Notes: a model not told the origin generated them from the letters alone. A DNA stretch of 64,000 nucleotides from Clostridium sp. Marseille-P299 (GCF_900078195.1 NZ_FJVE01000004.1:124001-188000); one strand, 5' to 3'. Counted from the stretch's first letter, positions 39,048 through 48,631 are shown. A program made the numbers and translations.

Positions 39048-42000
39048 TTATGGCTCTAATCCAAAAATAAGCGTTCCATTCTCATATGCGGTTACCTTAT
39101 CCCATTGTTCATAAGAAGTACCACTTGACTTATAAGAATAGTCATTGGTTAACGTATAACTTGTCCAATCTGATTTAGCAAAACGTCCTTGTACTTCAAT
39201 TGTTTGGCCGACAGCAAGTGAACCTGCTGTCGTAGTAAAACCGATTTCTAAGTAAGTATCAGCCATTGCAGTGGCTTTTGATAGCGGATAAAATGCTCCT
39301 AGAACATTCTGATTTCCTACATGAGACCAATCACAATAAAAGTTCTGTGCTTGTGTACCCTCTAACGTATAGTAATAGCGTAATTTAATATTGGTTAGCT
39401 GAACCGGTGTAGTGCCAGTATTCGTTAAGCGGAATTTTGTATTAATACCATTTGACTGTACTGATGTCGTCCCCATGAATTCTACTTTTAAATTACCTGT
39501 TTCAACAGCGGTCGTATCTTTTATTGTTATTGCAAGTATTGAATCGGCACCAGAATTAAAATGAAACGTTAACTCAGTCAAACCATTGCTTCTCTCGGCC
39601 AAATAGCTTTTCAATATTGTAACAACATCGTTAGACACTGTATAATCCGTTCCTTTTACCAATATAGAGCTGCCATTTTTAATTGCAGTAAGTATATTTC
39701 CATTCAGCGTCATGGTAACATGGATGTCCGCAGCATTCTCCGTATTCTTATCAAATTCTGCTGTTTTAGGTGATATGCTTGCACTGATCACTCCTGTTGT
39801 ATCATGAATGCTAACTGTAAGTGTCCGTTTTGCACCTGCACTAAATGTAAAGGAAAGTGCCAATGTTCCAATCTCTTGTTGTGCCAAATAAGATTTTTTA
39901 ATAACTGCTGTCGTTCCACTAATTGAATAATCAGTACCTGCTGTTAAAGGGATTCCATTATTAGATATAGAACTTAAGGTATTCCCATTGAAGGTCATTG
40001 TTACCTTAATATCAGCCTGATTTTCAGTGTTTTTATCAAAGGTTGCTGTTGTTGGAGAAATATTAGAGCTTGCAGGTAAATTCTCTGCTATATCTGCGTA
40101 CAAGATTCCCCTTCCATTAGTTGCTAAATAAACACGACCATAAATTCTTGGGTCGCCAGAGATTGCTGCATTGGTTACTCCATATTGGTGCCCATCATCA
40201 TTAATACGAATCCAAGAAGCTCCTGCATCATCTGAACGGAATACACCTCTAACACCATTTACTTTAGCAGAGGTATATAATGCCATATATGTTTCACCAG
40301 GTGCAGCCATACCAAATCCAATGGTAGATGCCCCATTAACATCTGTTATCTTTACAAAACTTGTTCCAGAATCTGTTGTATGGAATAAACCACTAACTCC
40401 CGTCTCACCTTCACCAGCTAACCATACATCACCCTCAATACCAGGCATTGCTTTTATGTTGGCTGTAATAGGTAATCCAGTTGTAATTGTTGCTGTAAAT
40501 GTTGCACCTTTATTTGTACTTACATAAAATGTTCCATCATAAAATCCATAGAATTTACTTGGATTCATTCGGTCTGAAGCTACTTTTGCTCCTGCTGGTA
40601 TTCCAGTACTTTTACTCCAGGAAGATCCCGTATTCGTTGAATAATATACTGCTTGTCCATTTGGTGCCCATACAATGCTAGTTCCATCTGCTGACATAGC
40701 AACATTTCCACCACCTGTTGTATCTGTAGCACTGGATGTCCATGCATTGTTTAGTGTAAACCAGTTATTTCCCGTATCATATGAAAGTCCGATTCTTGGA
40801 CTATTCCCTGTATCTACATTACCGACACGTACAAATCGAGTTGGATTTAATTCTGCATAATCGATTGAAGTATTTGCAAGAAATGGAGTCAGCATCATCA
40901 TTTCTGGTACTTCGTCTAAATCCTTATGAACAAAACCACCGATATCATACATACCACTAATAAGGTGTGCTGTACCAGTTGTTGGACTTACTAAAGCTTG
41001 CGCTGCGATTTGTTCAATTCCTTTTGCTACAACTTTTAAGGCAACGATACCTCCATGATCTATATCTGTAAGATTATTTGTTCCATAAACTGTAGCTCCG
41101 GTGCCATACATCATTCGATCTGAATTAAATGGATCAATTGCAATATTACCAATCATCCAACCAAGTTTAAGAGCAGGTTCTGGTGGTTGAGGTATTTTAC
41201 CAAAGGTTAACCATTGGGATTCTGATATGTCCTGTGTGTAACGAAGTGTTCTACTTGGATAACCATTCCAATCCCAAAAACGTGTCCATGTTGCTCCACC
41301 ATCGGTACTTCTAAAGAAGTTTGCATCTGGCCACCAGGAGTTTAATGTAGAAACAATTAAAGTATCTGGATTTAACGAATCTACAGCTAATCCACCATAT
41401 CCAAAATAATTATCACCACTAGAGGAAGGTATTGGTGATATCTCTGTCCAAACACCAGTTAAAGTGTTATATTTCCAAACTTCACCCTTATGACCGTCAT
41501 ATGGACCAACTCCATCACTATAAGTAATATACATTACACCGTTTGAAGCTAATACACCATGATGTGGTAGCAAACCTGTTGTTTTTGATGGGTTTGTAGC
41601 ATCTGCAACAACAATATTCTTAGGTTGGCCAGCAACTGCTGCCCAAGTAGCTCCACCATCTTCTGTTTTATAGACCATATCTTGTCCTTTTTTATTAGCT
41701 ACGCCAACATAGATTGTTTGACAAGGAGTTCCAGCCGTGCTAGATGTCGGATCAGGAGTTACCCAAACAACACCTGTTAATGTGCTATCATATCCTGCCA
41801 ATGATGGATCATCATCCGTTGGTGCATAATTACCTACTGCAGTAAGTCCAGTTACTTTATTCCACGTCACACCATAATCTGTACTTTTCCATAATCCATT
41901 ACCAGAACGAGCGCCAAAGTAAAGAACATTATTACTATTTGGATCCACAATAAGTCGTTCCCCCATAGAACGTCCTAACATGTTTGCTCCATTTTTAAAT

Positions 42001-42437
42001 GGGAGTTCCGTCTGCTCCCAGGTCTCACCATAATCCTCTGAACGAAGTATATACCCATTATCATCCGTCCATTCATTTGTATATGTACCCGCTGCGATGT
42101 ATACACGATTTGTTTCAATTGGATCAACTGCAAGACTTTCGCAGCCTAAGTTATTCCAATCTTCCCAACCAATCCAATCCGTTAGTGGAATCCATGATTG
42201 CCCGCTCTCATTCCATCGATATGCACCACCCATATCTGTACGTGCATAAATTAAATCTTTCTCCCCAGGGTTAAATACGATGTTATCAACATAACCACCG
42301 CCATAGATTTGAACGTTTTTCCAATCATATTCTTGTGTTTGCACTGCGGCCTTTACTGGTGTAGCATTTTGAAACGAACTAATGAATGTACACATTAATA
42401 TAGCACTAATTACTTTTTTAAACCCCTTACTTGCCAT
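39048..42437 (-). CDS. Secreted GH74 xyloglucanase with two X2 modules and CBM3
   Basis: A 1129-aa exported endo-acting xyloglucanase. Signal peptide 1-31 (cut after VKAA), GH74 twin beta-propellers about 36-780, two X2 modules (about 788-880 and 882-970) and a CBM3 cellulose-binding module (about 975-1129). The expected catalytic Asp pair is present: D68 in RTDMGGAYRW and D498 in GMYDIGGFVH. No dockerin, so it is a free enzyme, tethered to cellulose by CBM3. Its own promoter (42637-42665) and a leader of about 190 nt precede it. Fits with GH31, GH3 and the importer at 53-63 kb. Confidence 0.95.
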   Translation of the reverse strand: MASKGFKKVISAILMCTFISSFQNATPVKAAVQTQEYDWKNVQIYGGGYVDNIVFNPGEKDLIYARTDMGGAYRWNESGQSWIPLTDWIGWEDWNNLGCESLAVDPIETNRVYIAAGTYTNEWTDDNGYILRSEDYGETWEQTELPFKNGANMLGRSMGERLIVDPNSNNVLYFGARSGNGLWKSTDYGVTWNKVTGLTAVGNYAPTDDDPSLAGYDSTLTGVVWVTPDPTSSTAGTPCQTIYVGVANKKGQDMVYKTEDGGATWAAVAGQPKNIVVADATNPSKTTGLLPHHGVLASNGVMYITYSDGVGPYDGHKGEVWKYNTLTGVWTEISPIPSSSGDNYFGYGGLAVDSLNPDTLIVSTLNSWWPDANFFRSTDGGATWTRFWDWNGYPSRTLRYTQDISESQWLTFGKIPQPPEPALKLGWMIGNIAIDPFNSDRMMYGTGATVYGTNNLTDIDHGGIVALKVVAKGIEQIAAQALVSPTTGTAHLISGMYDIGGFVHKDLDEVPEMMMLTPFLANTSIDYAELNPTRFVRVGNVDTGNSPRIGLSYDTGNNWFTLNNAWTSSATDTTGGGNVAMSADGTSIVWAPNGQAVYYSTNTGSSWSKSTGIPAGAKVASDRMNPSKFYGFYDGTFYVSTNKGATFTATITTGLPITANIKAMPGIEGDVWLAGEGETGVSGLFHTTDSGTSFVKITDVNGASTIGFGMAAPGETYMALYTSAKVNGVRGVFRSDDAGASWIRINDDGHQYGVTNAAISGDPRIYGRVYLATNGRGILYADIAENLPASSNISPTTATFDKNTENQADIKVTMTFNGNTLSSISNNGIPLTAGTDYSISGTTAVIKKSYLAQQEIGTLALSFTFSAGAKRTLTVSIHDTTGVISASISPKTAEFDKNTENAADIHVTMTLNGNILTAIKNGSSILVKGTDYTVSNDVVTILKSYLAERSNGLTELTFHFNSGADSILAITIKDTTAVETGNLKVEFMGTTSVQSNGINTKFRLTNTGTTPVQLTNIKLRYYYTLEGTQAQNFYCDWSHVGNQNVLGAFYPLSKATAMADTYLEIGFTTTAGSLAVGQTIEVQGRFAKSDWTSYTLTNDYSYKSSGTSYEQWDKVTAYENGTLIFGLEP

Positions 42438-42636
42438 ATGTAATCCTCCTTCTCTTGATGAGCACTCGATACCTTTGCTCGAAAACCATTCGTTGATTTC
42501 ATCTGCTTTCCATCGTAGATCTTTTACGAAAACATTTTACTTTACTCAAACAATAAACATCACTTTCCTTTCTTTTATTTTTCCAGCTTTTCGTATCTCC
42601 CAATACGTATGATCTTAATTGAACTGCTGTAATTTA

Positions 42637-42665
42637 TTCATAACATACGCTATATTATATGTCAA
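42637..42665 (-). promoter_or_regulatory. Sigma-A promoter of the GH74 gene
   Basis: Minus strand TTGACA, 17-bp spacer, TATGAA. The predicted start is near 42630, leaving a leader of about 190 nt with AAGGAGG before the ATG. Confidence 0.7.
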
Positions 42666-42819
42666 TATTTTACATATTTTTTAGATAGCGAAAATATGGT
42701 GGTTTTTTTATGAATTATGTCGATAGCAGTAATAAGAACTAGCTGTGACTAGCCCGTGCAGCCGTCCTAGCGGCGAAATTCCATGTGAGATGAATGCGCC
42801 TGTGGGAGTGCAAATTAAA

Positions 42820-42858
42820 AAGTGACTATTGCAAATTCGTATTTTGCAATAGCCACTT
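42820..42858 (-). terminator. Terminator after cotJC
   Basis: Arms AAGTGACTATTGCAAA and TTTTGCAATAGCCACTT with a 6-base loop; on the minus strand followed by TTTTTAATTT. Confidence 0.87.
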
Positions 42859-42880
42859 AAATATAATATTCCTTGTTGTT

Positions 42881-43483
42881 TTACTTGCAATTTTTAAATG
42901 CAGGGTTGAAAGCATAGAAGTTTTTAGAGTCTAAATTATCCTGTACTATACGCAAGCTTTCTCCAAATCTTTGATAATGAACAATTTCTCTCTCTCGAAG
43001 AAAACGAATTGGATCGCTTACATCTCGATCATGTACTAGTCGCAATATATTATCGTATGTCGTTCTAGCTTTTTGTTCGGCTGCCATATCTTCGTGCAAG
43101 TCAGTAATCGGATCACCTTTTGATTGAATATAGGCTGCTATCCAAGGTGCTCCACTTGCTGCTTGTGGCCAAATTCCTAAGGTATGATCTACATAATAAT
43201 TTTTAAACGGGCTGTTTTCTATTTGTTCAGCAGTTAAATTCTTTGTTAGCTGATGTACAATTGCACAGATAATCTCTAAATGTGCTAATTCTTCAGTTCC
43301 AATGTCTGTTAAAACCCCTGCTACTTCACGATACGGCATTGCAAAACGTTGTGATAAATATCTTATGGATGCAGCTAATTCTCCATCTGGTCCGCCGAAT
43401 TGTGTAATTATAACCATTGCTAATTCAGGATTACATTCTTTAATATTTACAGGATATTGCAATCTTCTCTCATAAGTCCACAT
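42881..43483 (-). CDS. cotJC: Spore coat protein CotJC (manganese-catalase-like)
   Basis: A 200-aa protein of the Mn-catalase superfamily, CotJC type. Helical core with the metal-ligand-like patterns GPDGELAASIRYLSQRF, IGTEELAHLEII (about 62-73) and DMAAEQKARTTYDN (about 132-145). In Bacillus CotJC is part of the inner spore coat and needs CotJA. The start follows AAGGAGTG. Third gene of cotJABC, 3 bp after cotJB. Catalase activity of this copy is not shown. Confidence 0.93.
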   Translation of the reverse strand: MWTYERRLQYPVNIKECNPELAMVIITQFGGPDGELAASIRYLSQRFAMPYREVAGVLTDIGTEELAHLEIICAIVHQLTKNLTAEQIENSPFKNYYVDHTLGIWPQAASGAPWIAAYIQSKGDPITDLHEDMAAEQKARTTYDNILRLVHDRDVSDPIRFLREREIVHYQRFGESLRIVQDNLDSKNFYAFNPAFKNCK

Positions 43484-43486
43484 AGG

Positions 43487-43744
43487 TTAGCACACTCCTT
43501 CCCAAGGCCATGGATATTGCGTCCAATTCCAAATATCACATGAATTATTATATCCATACCAGCGTAATGGACCATACACCTCTTCATATTCTTTTAATAA
43601 CGCCTCACGTCTTTTTTGGAATTCGGCATAGACTGCTAAAGCTTCACGATCACAAGGATGAGTATCTAGAAACAGTCTTAAATCATCCAAATAAAAACTT
43701 ACTTCGGTGATGCAATGAATTAATTTTTCACGATTCTTATCCAT
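43487..43744 (-). CDS. cotJB: Spore coat protein CotJB
   Basis: 85 aa matching CotJB: YLDDLRLFLDTHPCDREALAVYAEFQKRREALLKEYEEVYGPLRWYG, a helical core and an aromatic C-terminus. A minor spore coat component made with CotJA and CotJC. Follows cotJA by 2 bp after AAGGAG. Confidence 0.93.
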   Translation of the reverse strand: MDKNREKLIHCITEVSFYLDDLRLFLDTHPCDREALAVYAEFQKRREALLKEYEEVYGPLRWYGYNNSCDIWNWTQYPWPWEGVC

Positions 43745-43746
43745 AA

Positions 43747-44094
43747 TTAATTACATCTCCTTCCGCGATATTCTAGATTTAGTTCCTTGAATATTGTACC
43801 ATTACATAGTGCATCATGCTCGTTATACAGATTTCTAAATGTTTGCCAAGGCACATATGCCATGGCCAATGCAAATCCTGGCATATCGTTAACCATTATA
43901 CATTCGTTACATTGATCCTTGTGAGCATGTCGGCCAAATAATGGAGGACATTCTCCACAACTCGTACAATCAACTAAATCGTTATTACTTGCAGCAACCA
44001 ATGGTTCTGGTGCTATGGTACTGTTATTATCCTCATACGAAACATTCCTCATCGCAGAATTCCTTCTATAGTACATCTGTCTCCGATTGTTCAT
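43747..44094 (-). CDS. cotJA: Spore coat protein CotJA
   Basis: 115 aa with the CotJA core near its C-terminus: PGFALAMAYVPWQTFRNLYN...ALCNGTIFKELNLEY. The N-terminal half is basic, and a CxxC-rich middle stretch (CTSCGECPPLF...CNECIMV) is present that Bacillus CotJA lacks. The start was set at MNNRRQMYYRRNS (44094), after AAAGGAGA; the in-frame extension to 44190 has no ribosome site. First gene of cotJABC. Confidence 0.87.
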   Translation of the reverse strand: MNNRRQMYYRRNSAMRNVSYEDNNSTIAPEPLVAASNNDLVDCTSCGECPPLFGRHAHKDQCNECIMVNDMPGFALAMAYVPWQTFRNLYNEHDALCNGTIFKELNLEYRGRRCN

Positions 44095-44399
44095 GTAGTA
44101 TAGTCTCCTTTCCCGTTTACCAAATCTAAGAGGAAATTTTTTTGATTTTCTCTTACTCAATACACAAGACGAATCATTATTCTTTATCATTGTATGTTCA
44201 AATATGGTATCGGTGTATGTCTTATCAATACATGTTTAAGTTTTGTTTAAGTTTAATGAAATACTCGTATGAATTGACTTTATTTTAGGTATCAGATAAT
44301 ATAAATATAGCAAATATTAATGCGATCCCTTATTTTTTAGCATACCTTCACTAACAATACATTGCTATCATATTATCCTAATATAAAGGAGATTACTTA
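44095..44399. other. Divergent control region, cotJ / lipid kinase
   Basis: 305 bp. It carries the lipid-kinase promoter (44274-44302). On the minus strand CATACAAT at 44196-44189 resembles a sigma-E -10 box, as expected for cotJ, but its -35 is not clear. Confidence 0.5.
44274..44302 (+). promoter_or_regulatory. Sigma-A promoter of the lipid kinase gene
   Basis: TTGACT, 17-bp spacer, TAATAT. The leader to the ATG at 44400 would be about 90 nt. Confidence 0.6.
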
Positions 44400-45323
44400 A
44401 TGTATCATTTTATTATTAACCCTCATTCCAGAACTGGGAAAGCACGTATTTTATGGGAACAATTAAAAGAAGAACTAACACATAGACATGTTGATTATAA
44501 AGAATATTTTACTGAGAGGCCTGGACATGCAACTACATTTGCAAAACAGATCTGTGAAGAAAATCAAGGAATAAAAAACATTATAATTGTTGGTGGCGAT
44601 GGTACCGCAAACGAAGTAATAAATGGCATCGATTCATATAAAGAGGTGGTATTAGGATATATTCCTACTGGCTCAAGTAATGACCTTGCAAGAGGATTAC
44701 AACTTCCAAAAACCCCACAAAAAGCATTGGAACACATATTGAATCCAAAGCGTTTTCAATCAATAGATCACGGAATCATAACTTATCTTGATAATAATAC
44801 TTCCCATAAATTTGCCGTTAGTTGTGGCATTGGTTATGACGCTTCTGTATGTAAAGAAGCGCTTCGTTCTAAGGCTAAGAAAACGTTAAATAAAATAGGT
44901 TTAGGAAAACTAACGTATTTATATATTGGCATAAAGCAAATATTCCAAAACGTACCGACAGATGCAGAAATTATCATCAATGGGAAGAAAAGTATTACAG
45001 TAAAAAATGTTATATTTATTGCATCAATGATTCATAAATATGAAGGTGGGGGGCTATTAATGGCTCCAACTGCAAAATCAAACGATCGAAAATTAACGGT
45101 TTGCATTGTTTCTAATATTTCTAAGCTGAAAATCTTATTTTTAATGCCAACCTTGTTCTTTGGAAAACATACTTTATCCAAAGCCGTTCAACTTTTTGAT
45201 TGTGATACCCTTGAAATCAAAACAAAAAATCCATCAATTGTTCATACCGATGGTGAATTTGGTGATTATCATAAACATATGCGCTTATCCTGTACTAAGG
45301 AACAAATACGAATGATTGTATAA
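44400..45323 (+). CDS. Diacylglycerol kinase family lipid kinase
   Basis: A 307-aa DagK/YegS-type kinase. Signature blocks FIINPHSRTGKA (5-16), the nucleotide loop IIIVGGDGTANEVINGI (about 60-76) and IPTGSSNDLARGL (about 87-99), and the C-terminal HTDGEFGDY (about 282). It phosphorylates diacylglycerol or a related lipid at the membrane, probably for phospholipid recycling. The start follows AAAGGAG. Convergent with the helicase gene across the terminator at 45330-45383. Confidence 0.92.
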   Translation: MYHFIINPHSRTGKARILWEQLKEELTHRHVDYKEYFTERPGHATTFAKQICEENQGIKNIIIVGGDGTANEVINGIDSYKEVVLGYIPTGSSNDLARGLQLPKTPQKALEHILNPKRFQSIDHGIITYLDNNTSHKFAVSCGIGYDASVCKEALRSKAKKTLNKIGLGKLTYLYIGIKQIFQNVPTDAEIIINGKKSITVKNVIFIASMIHKYEGGGLLMAPTAKSNDRKLTVCIVSNISKLKILFLMPTLFFGKHTLSKAVQLFDCDTLEIKTKNPSIVHTDGEFGDYHKHMRLSCTKEQIRMIV

Positions 45324-45329
45324 ATTAAA

Positions 45330-45383
45330 GGGTGTTGGAAAACAGTTTACATAAAAAACATGTAAATTTATTTTACAACACCC
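45330..45383. terminator. Bidirectional terminator
   Basis: Outer arms GGGTGTTG and CAACACCC, inner TTTACAT/ATGTAAA, with T/A-rich flanks. It lies between the convergent lipid kinase and helicase genes. Confidence 0.85.
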
Positions 45384-45435
45384 ATTTTAATTCTAGTTAG
45401 TGCTTCAACTTTTAATTCATTACTTTTTAACTTTA

Positions 45436-47820
45436 TTAATTGTCATTAACACTCTCATTATCTTTCCAAAATTCATCTAAAAATCCCCTCATCTTTGTCT
45501 GATTTACTATTTCATAAGGGAACCATTCTCTAGGAAAGAGATTACGATATTGTGAATTTAAAAATCGTTCATCAAGAAGTAAGATAGCTCCCTTATCATC
45601 AAGGGTTCGTATCACTCTTCCCGCAGATTGAAGCACCTTATTCATTCCTTGATACAAGTAAGCATGATCAAATCCTCTTCCATTTCTCTTATCGTAAAAT
45701 CCTCGAAACAATTCGCGCTCTGTGCCTACTTGTGGTAAGCCTGTCCCAACGATAACAGCACCAATTAATCGATCTTTTGTCAAATCAATTCCCTCACTAA
45801 AGATACCACCCATTACACAAAATCCTATTGTAGTTTTTGTCGGATTTTCCACAAACTTTGATAGAAATTCTTCCTTCTCTTCTTCACTCATGCTAGATTT
45901 TTGCATCTCTATCCCTTCAAGACGCTCTTTTGCTAGCTCAGCAATCTGGTTCATCATCTGATAGGATGGAAAAAAGACAAAATAATTTCCGCACTTTGCC
46001 TTTGTAAATTCTTCGATGTACGAAACGATTTTCTCATATTCAAGGGCATTTCGTCTCGTATACTTTGTACTTACATCATCTGCTATCATTAATAAACGCT
46101 TTGATAAATCGAATGGAGAAGGAGCATAAATTGCATAATCTTCCTCACTTCCACCAAGCTGTTCCTTATAGTACTGAATTGGTAATAAGGTTGCTGAAAA
46201 AAAGATAGCACTTCTCCCTTTATTGATGCAAGATAAAAGGTTCTTAGACGGATCCATGCACAATAACTTAATACGAAATTCTCCCGATTCATCATAATCC
46301 GTATAAATAAGATAATTTTCATCCAAGAGTTCATGTATATATAAGAAATGATTGGCTTCAAAATAAAGATTTAAAACTTCATCCTTGCCTTCTACAATTC
46401 GATTTTCCTTAAAAAACTCATCAAATTCACTTAATAAACGAAGCAAATGAAGGACAAAATCTCCTACATTTTCATGGACTTCACATTCATCACAAAGTTT
46501 TTTTAAACGAAGTAAGTCATTATTACATACATCAAGATATTTTGCTAAAGACTTTGACTTGTCTTTTATAATTTTCTTGGCAATTAAAAAGTCTTTTTTA
46601 TATAAAGTAGCACTATACATCTCTCTAGCCCTGTCTACTAGATTATGAGCCTCATCAATTAGAAATACATAGTTTTGCTTTTTATCATTCATAAAAAAAC
46701 GTCTTAAGTAAACATTGGGGTCAAAGGCATAATTATAATCGCATATAATAGTATCTGCCCAAGTTGTAACATCAAGACACATTTCAAAGGGACATACACA
46801 GTATTTTGCAGCATATTCAGTAATCAAATCCCTACTAATTCTTGTTTCATAGGTTAATAAATCAAATACTGCATCGTTGACACGGTCAAAATGTCCTTTT
46901 GCCCGTTCACAAGAAATTGGATTACAGTCTGATTTATCTAAGATACATATTTTTTCTTTTGAAGTTATTGTAACTACTTTTAAATTAAGATTTTTCTCCA
47001 TTAACAGCTGGTAAGTATCTTCTGCCACCGTTCTCGTTATCGTCTTAGCTGTTAGATAAAATATCTTTTCAACAAATCCTTCTCCCATCGCCTTTAATGT
47101 TGGAAATATCGTTGAAATTGTCTTACCAACACCGGTTGGTGCTTCAATAAATAGTTTTTTATCTCGTATAATTGTCTTATATACACCAGTTACTAAATCC
47201 TTTTGTCCTGGTCGATACATGAATGGAAAGTCTAACTTTTTAATCGTCTGATCTCGCAAAGAACGCCAATTTATCTGCCAAGATGCCCATTTGCAATATT
47301 CATTTACTAAGTTATCAAACCAAATACTCAAATCCTCATGAGTAAAATTTTCTTCAAAATTTCGGATTGTCTCTGTTTCCATATGACAATAAGTAAGCTG
47401 TATTCCTATCTGCTTAAGTTCATATTGCTTTGAATAAATATATGCATAGCACATGGCCTGTGCTCGGTGGACAGGAATCATTTCAGTTAAAGTATTTACA
47501 TCTTGAAACATACATTTGATTTCATCAATGACAACAAGACCATCCTCTATTTCTGGTTGAATAATACCATCTGCACGACCTTCCACAATAAACTCAAAAT
47601 CTACTCCATCCCTACTTACTGGTAATGAAATACTTAACGGAACCTCTGCTCGATAATTCGCACCCATCCTTTTTTGAATCTTGCGATGCAATCTACTTCC
47701 TTCTTGCATTGCATCAGCATCTCGTGTTCCTCTTGTATTATCAATATCACCAGAACGAAGTATAAATTCAACTAAATTTCGTACTGATATTTTAATTGTT
47801 TCATTATTTGGCTTACTCAT
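45436..47820 (-). CDS. XPD/DinG-type helicase with N-terminal Cas4-like nuclease domain
   Basis: A 794-aa superfamily 2 helicase. N-terminal region (about 1-190) has a PD-(D/E)XK look: GRADGIIQPEIEDGLVVIDEIKCMF, with D, E and K in the active-site spacing of Cas4/RecB-type nucleases. The motor has Walker A EAPTGVGKTIST (about 227), a four-cysteine iron-sulfur-type cluster (C.LDKSDC...C.....YC.CPFEMC, about 300-350), DEAH in LIDEAHNLVD (about 387) and motif VI QSAGRVIR near the end. Start MSKPNNETIK (47820) follows GGAG; an upstream TTG overlaps that site. Probably a DNA repair helicase. Confidence 0.87.
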   Translation of the reverse strand: MSKPNNETIKISVRNLVEFILRSGDIDNTRGTRDADAMQEGSRLHRKIQKRMGANYRAEVPLSISLPVSRDGVDFEFIVEGRADGIIQPEIEDGLVVIDEIKCMFQDVNTLTEMIPVHRAQAMCYAYIYSKQYELKQIGIQLTYCHMETETIRNFEENFTHEDLSIWFDNLVNEYCKWASWQINWRSLRDQTIKKLDFPFMYRPGQKDLVTGVYKTIIRDKKLFIEAPTGVGKTISTIFPTLKAMGEGFVEKIFYLTAKTITRTVAEDTYQLLMEKNLNLKVVTITSKEKICILDKSDCNPISCERAKGHFDRVNDAVFDLLTYETRISRDLITEYAAKYCVCPFEMCLDVTTWADTIICDYNYAFDPNVYLRRFFMNDKKQNYVFLIDEAHNLVDRAREMYSATLYKKDFLIAKKIIKDKSKSLAKYLDVCNNDLLRLKKLCDECEVHENVGDFVLHLLRLLSEFDEFFKENRIVEGKDEVLNLYFEANHFLYIHELLDENYLIYTDYDESGEFRIKLLCMDPSKNLLSCINKGRSAIFFSATLLPIQYYKEQLGGSEEDYAIYAPSPFDLSKRLLMIADDVSTKYTRRNALEYEKIVSYIEEFTKAKCGNYFVFFPSYQMMNQIAELAKERLEGIEMQKSSMSEEEKEEFLSKFVENPTKTTIGFCVMGGIFSEGIDLTKDRLIGAVIVGTGLPQVGTERELFRGFYDKRNGRGFDHAYLYQGMNKVLQSAGRVIRTLDDKGAILLLDERFLNSQYRNLFPREWFPYEIVNQTKMRGFLDEFWKDNESVNDN

Positions 47821-47939
47821 TTTCTGCTCCAATCAGAGTATTATTTCGATCCTATGTCAATATATGTTTAAATTATAACATATACAATTTAAAGAACAAG
47901 TGTTTTGATTTTTAAGAATATTAAATTTTATTCGCCACC

Positions 47940-47968
47940 TTGCAATTTACATAACTTTCTGTTATAGT
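47940..47968 (+). promoter_or_regulatory. Sigma-A promoter of the DUF1292 gene
   Basis: TTGCAA, 17-bp spacer, TATAGT with a TGT extended -10. The predicted start is about 45 bases before the ATG. Confidence 0.72.
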
Positions 47969-48020
47969 CAAGAAGTGGAACCTATATTGGACCAACTTTA
48001 GTAGAAATGAGGATTAGAAA

Positions 48021-48347
48021 ATGGATAGACATGGTGAAGACTGTAATTGTGAAGAAGGATTAGATCACGATCAGGTTACCTTAACATTAGAAGATGGCTC
48101 AGAGGTCGTTTGCGATATTATCGCAGTATTCCCTTGTGGAGAAAAAGAATACATTGCTTTATTACCAGAAAATAGTGGTGAAGAAGGCGAAGTTTATCTT
48201 TATCAATTTATTCAAAACGGTGAAGATGACATTGATCTTGTTAACATTGAAGATGATGACGAATTTGAAGCAGTATCCGATGCTTTCGATGAGTTTTTAG
48301 ACTCTGAAGAATTTGATGAATTGCTTGGAGATGAAGACGAAGAATAG
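48021..48347 (+). CDS. DUF1292 domain protein
   Basis: 108 aa, very acidic. The N-terminal half matches DUF1292 (QVTLTLEDGSEVVCDIIAVFPCGEKEYIALLPE...VYLYQF, about 20-72), followed by a Glu/Asp-rich tail. Two cysteines near the start (CNCEE). Widespread in Firmicutes with no known function. Single-gene unit with a clear promoter and a 14-bp-stem terminator. Confidence 0.85.
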   Translation: MDRHGEDCNCEEGLDHDQVTLTLEDGSEVVCDIIAVFPCGEKEYIALLPENSGEEGEVYLYQFIQNGEDDIDLVNIEDDDEFEAVSDAFDEFLDSEEFDELLGDEDEE

Positions 48348-48369
48348 TCTTCATATAAAAAAGTAGACG

Positions 48370-48442
48370 AAAAGGTAAACACAGGTATAAGATGTACCCA
48401 TTAACGCTAATGAGGTAATCTTTATGATTGTGTTTACCTTTT
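48370..48442 (+). terminator. Terminator after the DUF1292 gene
   Basis: Perfect 14-bp arms AAAAGGTAAACACA/TGTGTTTACCTTTT with a 45-base loop, followed by a T-rich stretch. Confidence 0.8.
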
Positions 48443-48449
48443 CTTTTGC

Positions 48450-48631
48450 TTATTTACTGCTTTACGTCTTACTTTTTTATCGCATTTTATTTTGCTCATT
48501 CAATTCTTTTTGTCCTGCTTAATTATTGCATATCATCTTGCTTATCAACACTTTTTGTCTTACTTATTTGTTGCTTTTGTCTTACTTATTCAATTCTTTT
48601 CGTCTTTCCTACTTATTACATTTCTTCTTAC
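48450..48631. repeat. Degenerate pyrimidine-rich repeats
   Basis: About 180 bp, T/C-rich on the plus strand, with the word TTTTGTCTTACTTATT recurring in variants (for example near 48565 and 48584) together with CATTCAATTCTTTT (near 48500 and 48590). Period is irregular, about 20-45 bp. It lies between the DUF1292 terminator and the end of the UvrD-like gene. Overlapping plus-strand frames here are hydrophobic and repetitive and unlikely to be genes. Confidence 0.55.

Larger units (their letters stand above)
42438..42880. other. Intergenic region between GH74 and cotJC
   Basis: 443 bp: the GH74 leader and promoter, then a GC-richer block at about 42730-42812 unlike its surroundings (with GCCG.....CGGC and CTAGC...CTAGC pairing), then the cotJ terminator. 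A 60-codon minus frame across the block is probably not a gene. Confidence 0.55.

Noticed and set aside
42708-42890. 60-codon minus-strand frame across the cotJC terminator
   Set aside because: It runs through a clear terminator hairpin and overlaps the cotJC stop; the GC-rich DNA block is the real anomaly.
44189-44196. Sigma-E promoter for cotJ
   Set aside because: A CATACAAT -10 is present but no acceptable -35 at the right spacing was found; kept only as a remark.
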